The notes below the pieces were generated by a model, which saw only the letters and a list, made by a program, of their open reading frames with translations, ran no database searches and was not told where the DNA came from. Shown here piece after piece: positions 8,007 to 17,700 of a DNA stretch of 46,975 nt. Origin of the DNA: an uncultured Geobacteraceae bacterium. Lineage in GTDB: Bacteria > Desulfobacterota > Desulfuromonadia > Geobacterales > Pseudopelobacteraceae. A program made the position numbers and the translations under genes. Position 1 is the stretch's first letter. Each line of letters starts with the position of its first letter. The stretch is taken from positions 1 to 46,975 of the forward strand of contig CAIMXI010000451.1 in NCBI GenBank assembly GCA_903845365.1. The letters run 5' to 3'.

Positions 8007-9140
8007 TTGAAACTTGCAACCAAACTGATCCACGGTGGACCGACAATTGACCAGCAGACTGGTGCCATCGGAATACCGATCTACCAGGTATCCACCTATC
8101 GCCAGACATCTGTAGACCAATTCAGTAAATACGATTACGCCCGTGGAGACAACCCGACTCGTGAAGCCCTGGAAGAAACAATTGCCGTGCTGGAAGGGGG
8201 TACGCGCTGCCTCGCCTTCGCTTCTGGAATGGCTGCCATCTCAACCACTTTGATGATTTTCTCCCCCGGCGACCATCTTGTTGTTTGTGATGATGTCTAT
8301 GGTGGCGCCTACCGTGTGCTCTCTACGATATTCAGCCGTATGGGGATTACAAGCAGTTTTGTCGACGCTACCAGCCTGGCAGAGATTGAAGCTGCAATCC
8401 GCCCAGAAACAAAGGGAATCTATCTTGAAACACCTTCTAACCCTCTCCTGAAGGTTACAGACTTGCGCGGAGCTGCTGATATTGCGAAGCGTTACGGCAT
8501 TATAACTTTAGTGGATAACACCTTCATGACCCCATACCTGCAGCGCCCGCTGGAACTCGGCTGTGACATCGTCCTGCACAGCGGCACCAAGTTCATCAAC
8601 GGCCACAGCGATCTCCTTTGCGGCTTCGCCGTAACGGATAACAGTGAGCTTGGGCAGCGTATCCGCTATATCCAGAATGCCTTTGGCACCGGGCTTGGAC
8701 CGCAGGACTCCTTCCTGACGCTGCGCGGCGTCAAGACACTCAAAGTCAGAATGGATCAGAGTCAGTTAAATACAGAGAAAATTGTGGCATGGCTGAAACT
8801 GCACCCACGCATAAGTGTCGTCCATTATCCGGGACTTCCCGAACATCCGGGTCACGCGATTCATAATGCCCAGGCGGATGGTCCGGGTGCAGTTTTTTCA
8901 TTTGAACTTGATTCGTACGAAACGACCAAACGACTGCTGGAAAATTCACACCTGGCCGCTTTTGCCGTCAGCCTTGGTGGGGTTGAAAGCATCATTTCCT
9001 ATCCGGCAAAAATGTCACACGCCTCGGTACCGAAGGAAGAGCGGGAACGAAAAGGGATTACCGACACCCTGGTACGACTCTCCGTTGGCCTGGAAGACCC
9101 GGATGATTTGATTGCCGATCTGCAGCAGGCTATTGGATAA
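8007..9140 (+). CDS. Cystathionine gamma-synthase/beta-lyase family PLP enzyme (second copy)
   Basis: A 377-residue PLP enzyme of the same family as its neighbour at 6464. It has YDYARGDNPTR, ASGMAAISTTL, VDNTFMTPYLQRP (D170) and Lys195 in HSGTKFINGHSD, and the C-terminal SLGGVESIISYPAKMSHA signature common to the gamma-synthase/lyase branch. Start is TTG with GGAGG at 7998-8002. It is followed three bases later by the ThiS/ThiF-like gene and then mnmA, so it leads a sulfur-handling operon. Likely reactions are cystathionine formation or cleavage; substrate choice cannot be read from motifs. Confidence 0.9.
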   Translation: MKLATKLIHGGPTIDQQTGAIGIPIYQVSTYRQTSVDQFSKYDYARGDNPTREALEETIAVLEGGTRCLAFASGMAAISTTLMIFSPGDHLVVCDDVYGGAYRVLSTIFSRMGITSSFVDATSLAEIEAAIRPETKGIYLETPSNPLLKVTDLRGAADIAKRYGIITLVDNTFMTPYLQRPLELGCDIVLHSGTKFINGHSDLLCGFAVTDNSELGQRIRYIQNAFGTGLGPQDSFLTLRGVKTLKVRMDQSQLNTEKIVAWLKLHPRISVVHYPGLPEHPGHAIHNAQADGPGAVFSFELDSYETTKRLLENSHLAAFAVSLGGVESIISYPAKMSHASVPKEERERKGITDTLVRLSVGLEDPDDLIADLQQAIG

Positions 9141-9143
9141 GGT

Positions 9144-9947
9144 GTGCAAATAAAACTCAACGAAAAAGCATTCTCCGTTGAAGCTGGCCTAACACTCGGT
9201 GCTGTTGCGGAACTGCATAAACCTATTGCCGATGTCCTGATCCTGAACGGTTTTCCCTCCACACCAAACACAATTCTGCATGACGGCGATGAACTCTTCC
9301 TTATAAAACGTGGAGAAATTCCAGCGGAAGACGAGCTGGAAGGATTGATGGCGGCTCGACACACACCAGGCGTTCATACCCGCCTGAAACAGGCGGTGGT
9401 CGGCATTGCCGGCGTGGGGGGGCTTGGTTCTGCGGTGGCGGTTGCCCTGGCACGAGTAGGCGTTGGCAGGTTGGTGATAGCAGATTTTGATGTTGTAGAA
9501 CCCTCCAACCTTAATCGTCAGCAGTATTTTACAGATCAGATAGGGCGCTATAAAGTAGACGCGCTGGTCGAAAACCTGCAGCGCATCAACCCATATATCA
9601 CCGTACAGGCACATTGTACCCTCCTCACCCCGGATAATATTCCGCTGCTGTTCGCCGACTGTTATATTGTGGTTGAGGCATTCGACCGGGCCGACATGAA
9701 GGCAATGCTGGTAAACAGGGTTCTCGAAGCAATGCCGCAGAGCTGTATTGTCGCCGCATCCGGAATGGCCGGCTACGGATCTAACAACAGTATCGTCACA
9801 CGCAAAATTTCACAACGCCTCTATCTGGCAGGAGATTCGGTTTCGGAAGCCAGGCCGGGCAGCGGCTTGATGGCACCACGCGTCGGGATCGCAGCACATC
9901 ACCAGGCCAATCAGGTAGTCAGGATAATTATGGGAGAAGAAACTTGA
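9144..9947 (+). CDS. ThiF-family E1-like adenylyltransferase with N-terminal ThiS-like domain
   Basis: 267 residues. Residues 1-57 form a beta-grasp ThiS-like domain (MQIKLNEKAFSVEAGLTL ... NTILHDGDELFLIKRGE). Residues from about 83 on form a Rossmann E1 domain: GIAGVGGLGSAVAVALARVG (nucleotide loop), IADFDVVEPSNLNRQQY and EAFDRADMKAMLV, with SGMAGYG near the end. ThiS-type carriers end in Gly-Gly, which ThiF adenylates; here the carrier-like domain runs on through KRGEIPAEDELEG without GG, so it cannot itself be charged in the usual way. Start GTG, three bases after the PLP gene. It overlaps mnmA by four bases. It may act on a separate carrier in thiamine or sulfur amino acid synthesis; the neighbourhood favours sulfur transfer. 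Confidence 0.85.
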   Translation: MQIKLNEKAFSVEAGLTLGAVAELHKPIADVLILNGFPSTPNTILHDGDELFLIKRGEIPAEDELEGLMAARHTPGVHTRLKQAVVGIAGVGGLGSAVAVALARVGVGRLVIADFDVVEPSNLNRQQYFTDQIGRYKVDALVENLQRINPYITVQAHCTLLTPDNIPLLFADCYIVVEAFDRADMKAMLVNRVLEAMPQSCIVAASGMAGYGSNNSIVTRKISQRLYLAGDSVSEARPGSGLMAPRVGIAAHHQANQVVRIIMGEET

Positions 9948-11002
9948 AAATAGCCGTTGCCATGAGCGGTGGCGTTGACTCCTCTGTTACTGCTGCGCTG
10001 ATGAAACAGCGAGGGCACGAAGTAATCGGAATCACCATGCGCCTGTTTGCTCCGCAGAGCGGCGGCCCAGGTTCAGCCGTACACGATGCTGCGGTTGTAG
10101 CCGGACATTTAGGCATTCCACACCACGTTGCCGACTTTTCAGCAGATTTCAGCAGATTGATAATCGGTGACTTCATCGAAGAGTACCGGGCTGGACATAC
10201 GCCCAACCCATGCGTTCGCTGCAACCGCTACATTAAATTCGGGCTGTTGCTCGATACCGCTCGTGAACTGGGTGCCGATCTTCTGGCTACCGGGCATTAC
10301 GTCAGGAAAACAGTTGACCCGGACGGAACCTGCCATTTAAAAATTGCTGAATACATCAGAAAAGATCAGTCGTATTTTCTCTACACTCTGACTCAGCAGC
10401 AGTTACGGCAGGTTATTTTCCCGCTCGGTACGATGACAAGCAAGGACGAAGTGCGGCGTCTGGCGCGCGAGTTTGCCCTGCCGATAGCGGAGAAAAGCGA
10501 TAGCCAAGAAGTCTGTTTTATTCCGAATGATGATTATGTGGCTTTTTTGGAAGGGAGCGGAGAGTTAGGCTGCTCCGACGGCGATATCACCCACCTGAGC
10601 GGGCAGACGGTCGGCCGCCATCATGGTACGCACCGCTACACGATCGGTCAGCGCAAAGGACTCGGCATAGCCTGGAGCGAACCGCTGTATGTGGCGGCAA
10701 TTGACGCCAAAAAGAATCTGATCATCGTAGGTGAACAGCAATCTGTGTATGCAGACGGCCTGCTGGCAGAAAAGCTCAACTGGATCGTCATGCCGGAAGT
10801 AGAAACATTTGCCGCAACCTGCAAGATCCGCTATCGCCATCAGCCGGTAGTCTGTCAGGTGCAGCTATTGGAGGGTGACAACTGCGAGGTCACCTTTGAC
10901 CAGCCTCAGAAAGCTGTCACTCCGGGGCAGGCACTTGTTTTATACCGGGGAGATGAGGTGCTGGGTGGAGGCAGAATTGTGAGTGCGCTACATCGTCAAT
11001 AA
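9944..11002 (+). CDS. mnmA: tRNA-uridine 2-sulfurtransferase MnmA
   Basis: 352 residues. It makes 2-thiouridine at position 34 of tRNA-Lys, Glu and Gln using persulfide sulfur and ATP. The PP-loop SGGVDSSV is at residues 8-15, the first catalytic Cys is at 93 (NPCVRCNRYIKF) and the persulfide Cys is at 191 (SDSQEVCF). GTHRYTIGQRKGLGI and a C-terminal beta-barrel domain follow, as in full-length MnmA. Start TTG overlaps the stop of the ThiF-like gene (TTGA), so the two are translationally coupled. Its location behind two transsulfuration-type enzymes and an E1-like protein groups sulfur-handling functions in one transcript. Confidence 0.95.
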   Translation: MKIAVAMSGGVDSSVTAALMKQRGHEVIGITMRLFAPQSGGPGSAVHDAAVVAGHLGIPHHVADFSADFSRLIIGDFIEEYRAGHTPNPCVRCNRYIKFGLLLDTARELGADLLATGHYVRKTVDPDGTCHLKIAEYIRKDQSYFLYTLTQQQLRQVIFPLGTMTSKDEVRRLAREFALPIAEKSDSQEVCFIPNDDYVAFLEGSGELGCSDGDITHLSGQTVGRHHGTHRYTIGQRKGLGIAWSEPLYVAAIDAKKNLIIVGEQQSVYADGLLAEKLNWIVMPEVETFAATCKIRYRHQPVVCQVQLLEGDNCEVTFDQPQKAVTPGQALVLYRGDEVLGGGRIVSALHRQ

Positions 11003-11028
11003 ATTCACGTCTAATACGGAGTCCTTCC

Positions 11029-12009
11029 ATGTTCGTCATACATTTATGCCTCTGCCTCTGCCTGATAGCTGCAACAGCCAGCCCTGTTTTTGCCGCAAAT
11101 ATCGTTACTTTTTATCGTGACGGAGCCCTGTTTCAACAGGAAGCCATCGCACTGAAGGGAGTGGTTGATCTACCGCTGGCTGCCGACATGCTGGAGAACA
11201 CCCTCATTGTTGTTCCTGCCGCAAGCACAACAATTATCGGCGTAGAAACGGTACAGAAAGAAGCGGTTAACAGCACCGGGAAGGAGCTTGAAGCGTTGAC
11301 CGAGCAGCGGCGAAAACTGGAAGACCGCTTGCAGGCATTGGACGCGCGTGAAGCGATCTTTACCACCGCTGCCAAATCACAAAGCGGTAAAGCACCGCGA
11401 AAAACTAAAGCAAATCCGGATCCGATGCAGGCCATCCGACAAGGCACCGACTTTGCCATAGCACAACTGGAGGCTGTTTATACCGCTCGCCGCAAGACCA
11501 CGCATGAAATGCAAAAGATTGATACCCGCATTTCAGCAATCAGAAAGAGCAATCGACCGTCAACAGCTTCGCTGCGGATCGCGGTATCACCACAGAACGG
11601 TAAAGTGACAGTCCGTTATGCAACGGCAGAGCGTGGCTGGCAACCGGAGTACAATATATATCCTGAGAAAAACGGGACGGCTCGGCTCCAGCTTTCCGCG
11701 CGGGTGTCAGCTACTCTGAATGGCTATCAAATCCGGGTTTCGCCAGCCCAGCTTGCCGATTACGCCACCGCTGAAACAGTGCCGGTTCTGACTGGACGTG
11801 CGGTTATTGACACCTATCGTCTGCCACTTGTGGATGAACAGTACTCCGAAAGTGTGTACCAGCATTTTTCCGCCAGGATAACCAACAGTACTCCTCACTA
11901 CCTGCCTCCAGGGGAGTCGGGACTGTACAGGGACGGCGCTTACAGGGGAAAATTCAGGTTTGAGGGGATTTCGTCCGGGCGAAGCAGAATGATTTCATTG
12001 GGGAAGTAG
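11029..12009 (+). CDS. Exported DUF4139/DUF4140-like coiled-coil protein
   Basis: 326 residues with a signal peptide (hydrophobic CLCLIAATASPVFA, cleavage near AFA/ASPVFA-A). It has a short beta domain with VTFYRDGALFQQEAIALKG, a coiled-coil region about residues 85-175 rich in Glu, Arg and Lys, and then KVTVRYATAERGWQPEYNIY, which is the hallmark of DUF4139 proteins (xWxPxYxL). The family usually runs past 450 residues, so this copy is short at the C-terminus. It is likely periplasmic or outer-membrane associated; function of the family is not known to me. It starts 27 bases after mnmA with GGAG in front of ATG, so it is probably in the same operon. Confidence 0.65.
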   Translation: MFVIHLCLCLCLIAATASPVFAANIVTFYRDGALFQQEAIALKGVVDLPLAADMLENTLIVVPAASTTIIGVETVQKEAVNSTGKELEALTEQRRKLEDRLQALDAREAIFTTAAKSQSGKAPRKTKANPDPMQAIRQGTDFAIAQLEAVYTARRKTTHEMQKIDTRISAIRKSNRPSTASLRIAVSPQNGKVTVRYATAERGWQPEYNIYPEKNGTARLQLSARVSATLNGYQIRVSPAQLADYATAETVPVLTGRAVIDTYRLPLVDEQYSESVYQHFSARITNSTPHYLPPGESGLYRDGAYRGKFRFEGISSGRSRMISLGK

Positions 12010-12057
12010 AGCAATAGTAACGCAATACTATCTCCAAAGCAGCCTGCTACAAAAAAA

Positions 12058-12468
12058 TTACAGACCCGCGCCTTTTGATTTTATGAAAACTCCGTACTCA
12101 GAATCAGTTTTAAGGATATGGTCTGTTAACCAGTTCTTCAAAAACATCAAGAGTTCCAAGGATAGATTGAGCTTACCCTGGTTATAATCCCTCTTAAATT
12201 CAATCATGGCAGTACGAAATTTATCATGTTCCGCTGAATGCTGATCAAGCCTTGAATAATTATTATTATCCATCCACAACTCTTCCATATAAAAATGATA
12301 GGAAGCGTAATCAATTAAATCTTCCAGAACAGCACCGAGCACCTCAGAAGGCGCTTCCGCTGTGTAATCGTCATAGACTTTGTTTATCAAACTGACGAGA
12401 CGTCTATGGTGATCATCAAAATTTTCGATGCCAAGTTCAAAACGGCTTTCCCAATCAATAAAAGGCAT
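12058..12468 (-). CDS. Bacteriohemerythrin
   Basis: 136 residues, the usual length of a single-domain bacteriohemerythrin. All diiron ligands of the family are present: His21 (DDHHRRL), His58 and Glu62 (HFYMEE), His77 and His81 (QHSAEHDKF), His117 and Asp122 (HILKTD). It binds O2 (or NO) reversibly. It lies 17 bases after the hybrid kinase gene with an AAGGAG ribosome binding site, so the pair is probably one operon in which the hemerythrin stores, delivers or senses oxygen next to a soluble signalling kinase. The gene is convergent with the DUF4139-like gene. Confidence 0.95.
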   Translation of the reverse strand: MPFIDWESRFELGIENFDDHHRRLVSLINKVYDDYTAEAPSEVLGAVLEDLIDYASYHFYMEELWMDNNNYSRLDQHSAEHDKFRTAMIEFKRDYNQGKLNLSLELLMFLKNWLTDHILKTDSEYGVFIKSKGAGL

Positions 12469-12485
12469 TTGATCTCTCCTTCAAA

Positions 12486-14432
12486 TTAAATACTTGCCAT
12501 CAATTTCTTCAATGCTTCTTCAGCCACATCATATTCATAATCAGCCACCGCTTTGGCGACTTTCTTTACTCCACCTGCCAGAGAGGTGCCCTTTATCAAT
12601 GTCTGCAATTCATCGACGGTGTCGGATGCTTCGGTATCCATATCCGCCAATTGGGCGGCAAGTCGGTCAAGCAGCGGCTGCACTTTATCCATGTCCAACT
12701 CGGCCACTGCACAGCTTGCAGAATCAGATTCTCCAGTTTTTGTCGCGACATCGCTGTTTTTTGGCACGATCCACTTTGCAAGCGTAGCAAACATCTGTCC
12801 TACATCAAGCGGCTTGGCAATGTGATCGTTCATGCCGGCTTCAACAACCTTCTCCTTGTCCCCTGCCATGGCGTTGGCGGTCATGGCGATTATCGGTGTA
12901 TCCTTGAACAACGGGTTTTTGCGAATCTCTCTGGTGGCCGTATAACCATCCATCACCGGCATCTGACAATCCATCAGGATACCGTTGAAAGCCGCATCTC
13001 CAACCAGAATATCGAGCGCTTCCTGTCCGTTGTTTGCCAGCACTACTGTCATTTCGGCATTTTCCAGCAACTCCATAGCCAATTCCTGGTTCATCGCATT
13101 GTCTTCGACCAGCAGAACGCGGCTTCCGGCAAGACGCCCCAAGGCTTCAGTCATATTATCGATCTTCTCATGGGGACGTGACTCCGTAGTGCCCCCCTTG
13201 CCAAAAACCTCGTCCGCCCCCTTCTGCAGCCCGAATCTGGCGTGGAAATGAAAAATAGAGCCTTTGCCAGCCTCGGATTCGACCCAGATTTTGCCATCCA
13301 TCAACTCAACCATTTTTTTCGAAATAGAGAGCCCCAATCCGGTACCGCCATACTTGCGCGTCGTAGATGTATCTGCCTGACTGAAGGACTGGAACATTTT
13401 GCCGCACTGTTCAGGGGTCATGCCGATGCCGGAATCCTTAGCCCAGAAGTGCAGCATAATGGTATCTTCGGTTCTGGACACTGGCTCAACACCAAATACA
13501 ATCTCACCCGTCTCGGTGAATTTAACGGCGTTACTGCCAAGATTGAGCAATATCTGACCAAGTCGCAGCGAATCTCCGATCAGCGCCACCGGAACATCTG
13601 GGGCGATCTCGATCCGCAGCTCCAGCTCCTTCTCCTCCACCTTCATCCCGACAGTATTCTCCAGATACTCCATGACATCCTCAAGGCGGAAGTCGGCGTA
13701 CTCAATCGTCATCTTGCCGGCCTCGATTTTAGAGAAGTCGAGTATGTCATTGATTATGCCGAGCAGGTTACCTCCTGAGCGATGCACTTTCTCGATATAG
13801 TTGCGCTGTTTCGGGTTAAGGTCTGTCTGAAGTGCCAGATGTGACATGCCGATGATGGCATTCATAGGGGTGCGTATCTCGTGACTCATGTTGGCAAGAA
13901 AGTCACTCTTCGTCTTGGTCGCCTCCTCGGCCAGTTTTCTGGCCACATCCAGGTCTTCCAGGATGTTTAACGTAGCCCTGCGCGCACTGCCCATTGCAGC
14001 AACCTGTTCCTGCAGCTTCTGCGTTGTCAGTTCCCGCTCCTGAAAGGCGTCTTGCAACTGCCGGGACATGCTGTTAAACGCCTCCGAAAACTCACCCATA
14101 AACTCGATCTTATGGCCGTAATCTCCTTGAGCAATCTGTTTTGTGGTCCAGGTCAGATTTTTCAGACTTGCATGCAGGCTCTTTAAAGAGTGCCCTATCA
14201 CCGTTTTTAACTTTGGGGTGGAGAAGTCGATGTCCCCACCACCAATCCGGTAGGCAATGCTAGCGGTTTCGTTATATTCATCGACGAACCTGTTGATATA
14301 GTCGACCGCCTGCCTGATCTCATTATCCGGGTAATCCTCCGGCAATTCTATCTTACCGGGGTTCTTGCCCTTTAAAATCGAATGAAAGACCGCCGTAATC
14401 CTGTCGATGTCTTCTTCTTTTACCTGAAGCAT
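12486..14432 (-). CDS. Soluble hybrid sensor histidine kinase (HAMP-like, HisKA, HATPase, REC)
   Basis: 648 residues with no membrane segment. Order: N-terminal helical region (1-80); HAMP-like linker about 85-135 ([30 protein letters not shown]); coiled coil to 175; HisKA with phosphoacceptor His184 in [15 protein letters not shown]; HATPase_c with [17 protein letters not shown] (332-338) and [13 protein letters not shown] (362-374); receiver domain 438-555 with VEDN (442-445), phosphoacceptor Asp488 in [10 protein letters not shown] and Lys540 in IAKPLD. The last 90 residues are helical but show no Hpt histidine motif. No sensory domain is recognisable, so the input probably comes from a partner protein. 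Bacteriohemerythrin follows. Only a weak ribosome binding site precedes the ATG; just upstream is a 29-base match to the end of a V4R gene. Confidence 0.92.
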   Translation of the reverse strand: MLQVKEEDIDRITAVFHSILKGKNPGKIELPEDYPDNEIRQAVDYINRFVDEYNETASIAYRIGGGDIDFSTPKLKTVIGHSLKSLHASLKNLTWTTKQIAQGDYGHKIEFMGEFSEAFNSMSRQLQDAFQERELTTQKLQEQVAAMGSARRATLNILEDLDVARKLAEEATKTKSDFLANMSHEIRTPMNAIIGMSHLALQTDLNPKQRNYIEKVHRSGGNLLGIINDILDFSKIEAGKMTIEYADFRLEDVMEYLENTVGMKVEEKELELRIEIAPDVPVALIGDSLRLGQILLNLGSNAVKFTETGEIVFGVEPVSRTEDTIMLHFWAKDSGIGMTPEQCGKMFQSFSQADTSTTRKYGGTGLGLSISKKMVELMDGKIWVESEAGKGSIFHFHARFGLQKGADEVFGKGGTTESRPHEKIDNMTEALGRLAGSRVLLVEDNAMNQELAMELLENAEMTVVLANNGQEALDILVGDAAFNGILMDCQMPVMDGYTATREIRKNPLFKDTPIIAMTANAMAGDKEKVVEAGMNDHIAKPLDVGQMFATLAKWIVPKNSDVATKTGESDSASCAVAELDMDKVQPLLDRLAAQLADMDTEASDTVDELQTLIKGTSLAGGVKKVAKAVADYEYDVAEEALKKLMASI

Positions 14433-14438
14433 AATTTA

Positions 14439-14467
14439 TTGTCCGTTCATGCCGATTTTACTTCGAA
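14439..14467. repeat. 29-bp match to the 3' end of the V4R gene (left boundary of accessory block)
   Basis: 28 of 29 bases equal positions 22726-22754 in the same orientation. In the right copy this is the last codons and stop of the V4R gene (FEVKPA, stop); here the same reading would give FEVKSA, stop, immediately before the kinase start. It is either a remnant of a V4R gene that once preceded the kinase or a duplication made when the intervening 8.3 kb arrived. Confidence 0.8.
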
Positions 14468-14510
14468 AATGAAACTTTCTGGGTTCACGGACATCCTGTC
14501 CGTTTTTCTT

Positions 14511-14574
14511 CTCGTTCCCACGCGCTGCGTGGGAATGCAGTTGTGGCGCGCTGCGCCACGAGTTGAAAATCAGT
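14511..14574 (+). repeat. Partial copy 1 of the palindromic element (left end)
   Basis: Two adjacent hairpins, CCCACGCGCTGCGTGGG and TGGCGCGCTGCGCCA, then GAGTTGAAAATCAGTG, match the left ends of the copies at 20186 and 21150. At 14586-14600 GATCCAGCAGGAAAA matches an internal part of those copies, but inverted, so this copy is rearranged and short. Confidence 0.85.
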
Positions 14575-14620
14575 GCATATTTCTTGATCCAGCAGGAAAA
14601 CGGTTTGGCATATATTTTTC

Positions 14621-14704
14621 GTAGGCCGGATCAAGCGAAGCGGATCCGGCATCGCTGCCAATGCCATCATTGTCGCCGGATGCGCTACGCTTCATCCGGC
14701 CTAC
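14621..14704. repeat. REP/BIME-like double palindrome
   Basis: Arms 14621-14642 and 14683-14704 are complementary over 22 bases with two mismatches. Each half is a hairpin itself: GCCGGATC/GATCCGGC (14625-14650) and GCCGGATG/CATCCGGC (14675-14700). The layout and core resemble enterobacterial REP pairs. With copy 1 of the other palindrome it fills the 340-base gap between the kinase and the propeller gene; no coding sequence is seen there. Confidence 0.8.
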
Positions 14705-14772
14705 AACTGCAAATACTCAATTTCATGCCGTGCAAAGATTATCACTCCGTCCCTACGGGACTTAAAGCAACC

Positions 14773-17700
14773 CTACAACCCTAAAAAGCTGTTGATCACC
14801 TTCTGCACTTCAGCGATTGATACGCTACTGTTGTTGTCCTGATCCACACAAGCTTCCACCGACTTCAATCCTAGGAACATATTGATGGCACTTTGCACTT
14901 CGGCAATGGTGACGGTTCCGTTTGCGTCGCAGTCTCCCGTTTTACTTATTAATGTGGTTATCGAGGCCGAACAGGTAGCCATTGCTCCGCCGTTTGTGCC
15001 GGCACAGGTCCAATCCCAAGGGCCGCTACCAGAGACGGCTGATGCAGTGCCGGTTGTACAAAGACTTGCAGTTGGTACGGTGGTTACTGCTATGCCGTTA
15101 CTAGTGCCACAGACACCGTTGACCGGTGAGGCATAGATTACGTTCCTTGTTACGCTGCTACTGTTGCCTGCTTCATCAGTTGCCTTCACCGTGATCGCAA
15201 ATGTTCCTTCAGATGGAATGGTGAGTTTCTGTGAGAAAGTTCCACCGGTTACGCTAGGTGTATAGGTCTGGTTGTTGAAACTGATCGATACCGTCGGGTT
15301 GGTTAGTGTGTCGCTGACGGTGCCATTTATGGTGATGCTGTTCTGGTTGATGGTGACATCCTGAATTGGATAGGTGATTGCCAGAGACGGCGTAGTGTTG
15401 TCGTATGTAACGGTTCGGACGGCACTGGATGAATTACCCGCCAGGTCGGTTGCCGTGATGGTGATGCTGTTGATGCCGCTGGCAAGGGTGATAGCTGCAC
15501 TGTATCTGCTACCAGTTATGGTGGCGTTCACAGGTGTGCCGGTGTTGAGCGTGACTGTTACAGTTGATGTTTCGTTGATAGTCCCGGTAATGGTTGCCAG
15601 AGACTGGGCGGTCATGCTGTTGTCAGCCGGGGCGGATACGGTAAGAATCGGCGCCGTTATGTCCAGTGTGATGGAGCGGGTGTCGGTTGTTGTATTTCCA
15701 AGTATATCCGCGGCAACTGTTGTGATGGTGTTGGCTCCGGCTTGCATTGTGACTGCATAACTGAAAGTGCCGTTAGTGATCGTGGCAGTTGTGTTGTTGA
15801 CCTTCAGGCTGGCGACTCCTCCACTATCTGAAACAGTGCCGGAAATATTCAGGGTGGCGTTATTCGTGATTGCGCCATCTGCGAGGGTTGAAAGCGCAAG
15901 TATTGGTCCTGCAATATCTACAATCACACTGACGCTCTGGGTAGTTGAGATATTACCAACATTATCCTTGGCCCAGGCGTACAGGGTTTTATTTCCTGCT
16001 GTAGTGAAGTTGTAGATCTTTGGAGCAGTGGCGCTCCAGCTACAACCGGTTGAGCTGTTAGTCTCGGTTATGCAGTAACCGCTGACGGCAATGTTATCAG
16101 TTGCTGTGAAGGTTGTTACCGGCACGGTTAGCAGTGAGCTGGTCGGTATAGTGAAGGCAGTAACAACAGGTTTGGTTACATCCGGCAGGGTGATCGTTGT
16201 AGTTGCGGAATAACTGTTAGAAATGTTCCCAGTCAAATCGTTTGCCCAGGCGTAGAGGGTTTTGGCGGTTGCGACACCGTCAGGCATACCGGAGAAAGTG
16301 TAGCTGGTTTGTGCAGGTAAATACCAAACACACCCGGCGGCGCTGTTGGTTTCGGTCAGACAATAGCCGATAACGCCTATGTTGTCAGTTGCCGTTAAGG
16401 ATGAAACCGCAACGGCAAGTGTTGTTCCAGTGGCAGGGATTGTAAGCGATGTGACAACAGGTTTTGTCGCGTCCGGTATAGTAATGATTGTTGATGCAGA
16501 AAAGATGTTTGAGATATTCCCTGACGCATCCTTTGCCCAGGCATAGAGTGTCTTTGCGGTTGCGATACCGTCAGGAATGCCGGTGAAGGTGTAGCTGGTC
16601 GGCTTTGTAGTACTCCAGCCCGTTGTTGATACCAAAGGTGCTGATGCACTTTCCGTTATTAAGTAGCCGGTGATGGCAACATTGTCAGTTGCGGTAAGTG
16701 ATGATACGGCAACAGCAAGTGTTGTGGCTGTTCCCGGCAAAGTGAAAGCAGTAATTACAGGTTTTTGAATATCGCTGAATGTAGCGGCAATTGTGTGGTT
16801 AGCAGTAACGTTGGTAATTGTGTAGCTGTTTGCTGTAACTGATGACAGTTTGTCAACGGTGTTGTCACTGAAGGTGGAAAGTTGATACCCGCTGACCGGC
16901 GTAATGGTACAAACAGAATTAGAACCGTAAGTTACAGGGCTTGTGCAGTTTAACGGGACGTTAGCGCCGTTGACGCCGGTCGTAACAGTATATGTCTGGA
17001 TGTTGGCGGAACAATTTGCATTTGTTCCGCCATGTAGGCCACTACATGTCCAATTCCATAAGTTGCCAGAGGTGGTGGCAGAGGATGCTGTGCCGGGTTC
17101 GCAGAGGTTAGCTACGGGTGCTGTGGAGAATGTCTGGTTAAGGGATGTACCACAGACGCCGTTAATCTTTGCAGTAAATTCCGCTCCAACGTCTTTTGTC
17201 GCATCCATAGTAACGGTGCAAGTCCCGGTTCCGCTGCATGCGCCACTCCATCCGGTAAAAGTACTACCGTTATCTGCTGGCGTGGCAGTTAGTGTGACTA
17301 CCGTACCAGAGGCGAATGCAGCACTACAGGTTACACCACATGATATGTTGGCTGGGGATGAGACGACGGTGCCTGCTCCCGTACCGCTCTTTGAAACGGT
17401 GAAAAATTCAAATGGTCCAGGTAACGTTTTAAAAACAGCACCCCCAAACGTACCGGCATAAGCTGACTGAGGTGTGGCTTGGTCAATCGCAAGAGAACGA
17501 ACTGCGTATGTGTATGTAAGCCCCGTGTTGACTGCACTCCAGATGCTCCCACCATTAAGAGATTTGAATGTGCCTCCATATGTACCGGCATAAACGGTCT
17601 CGGCGGTAGATGGGTCAACCACAAGGGACAATACATATGTGTCTGTCAGTCCTGAATTGACAGCACTCCAGCTTGTTCCACCGTTAATTGTTTTAAAGAC

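Noticed and set aside
13242-13778. 178-codon plus-strand frame inside the hybrid kinase
   Set aside because: Antisense to well-conserved HATPase and HisKA motifs; a shadow of codon bias.
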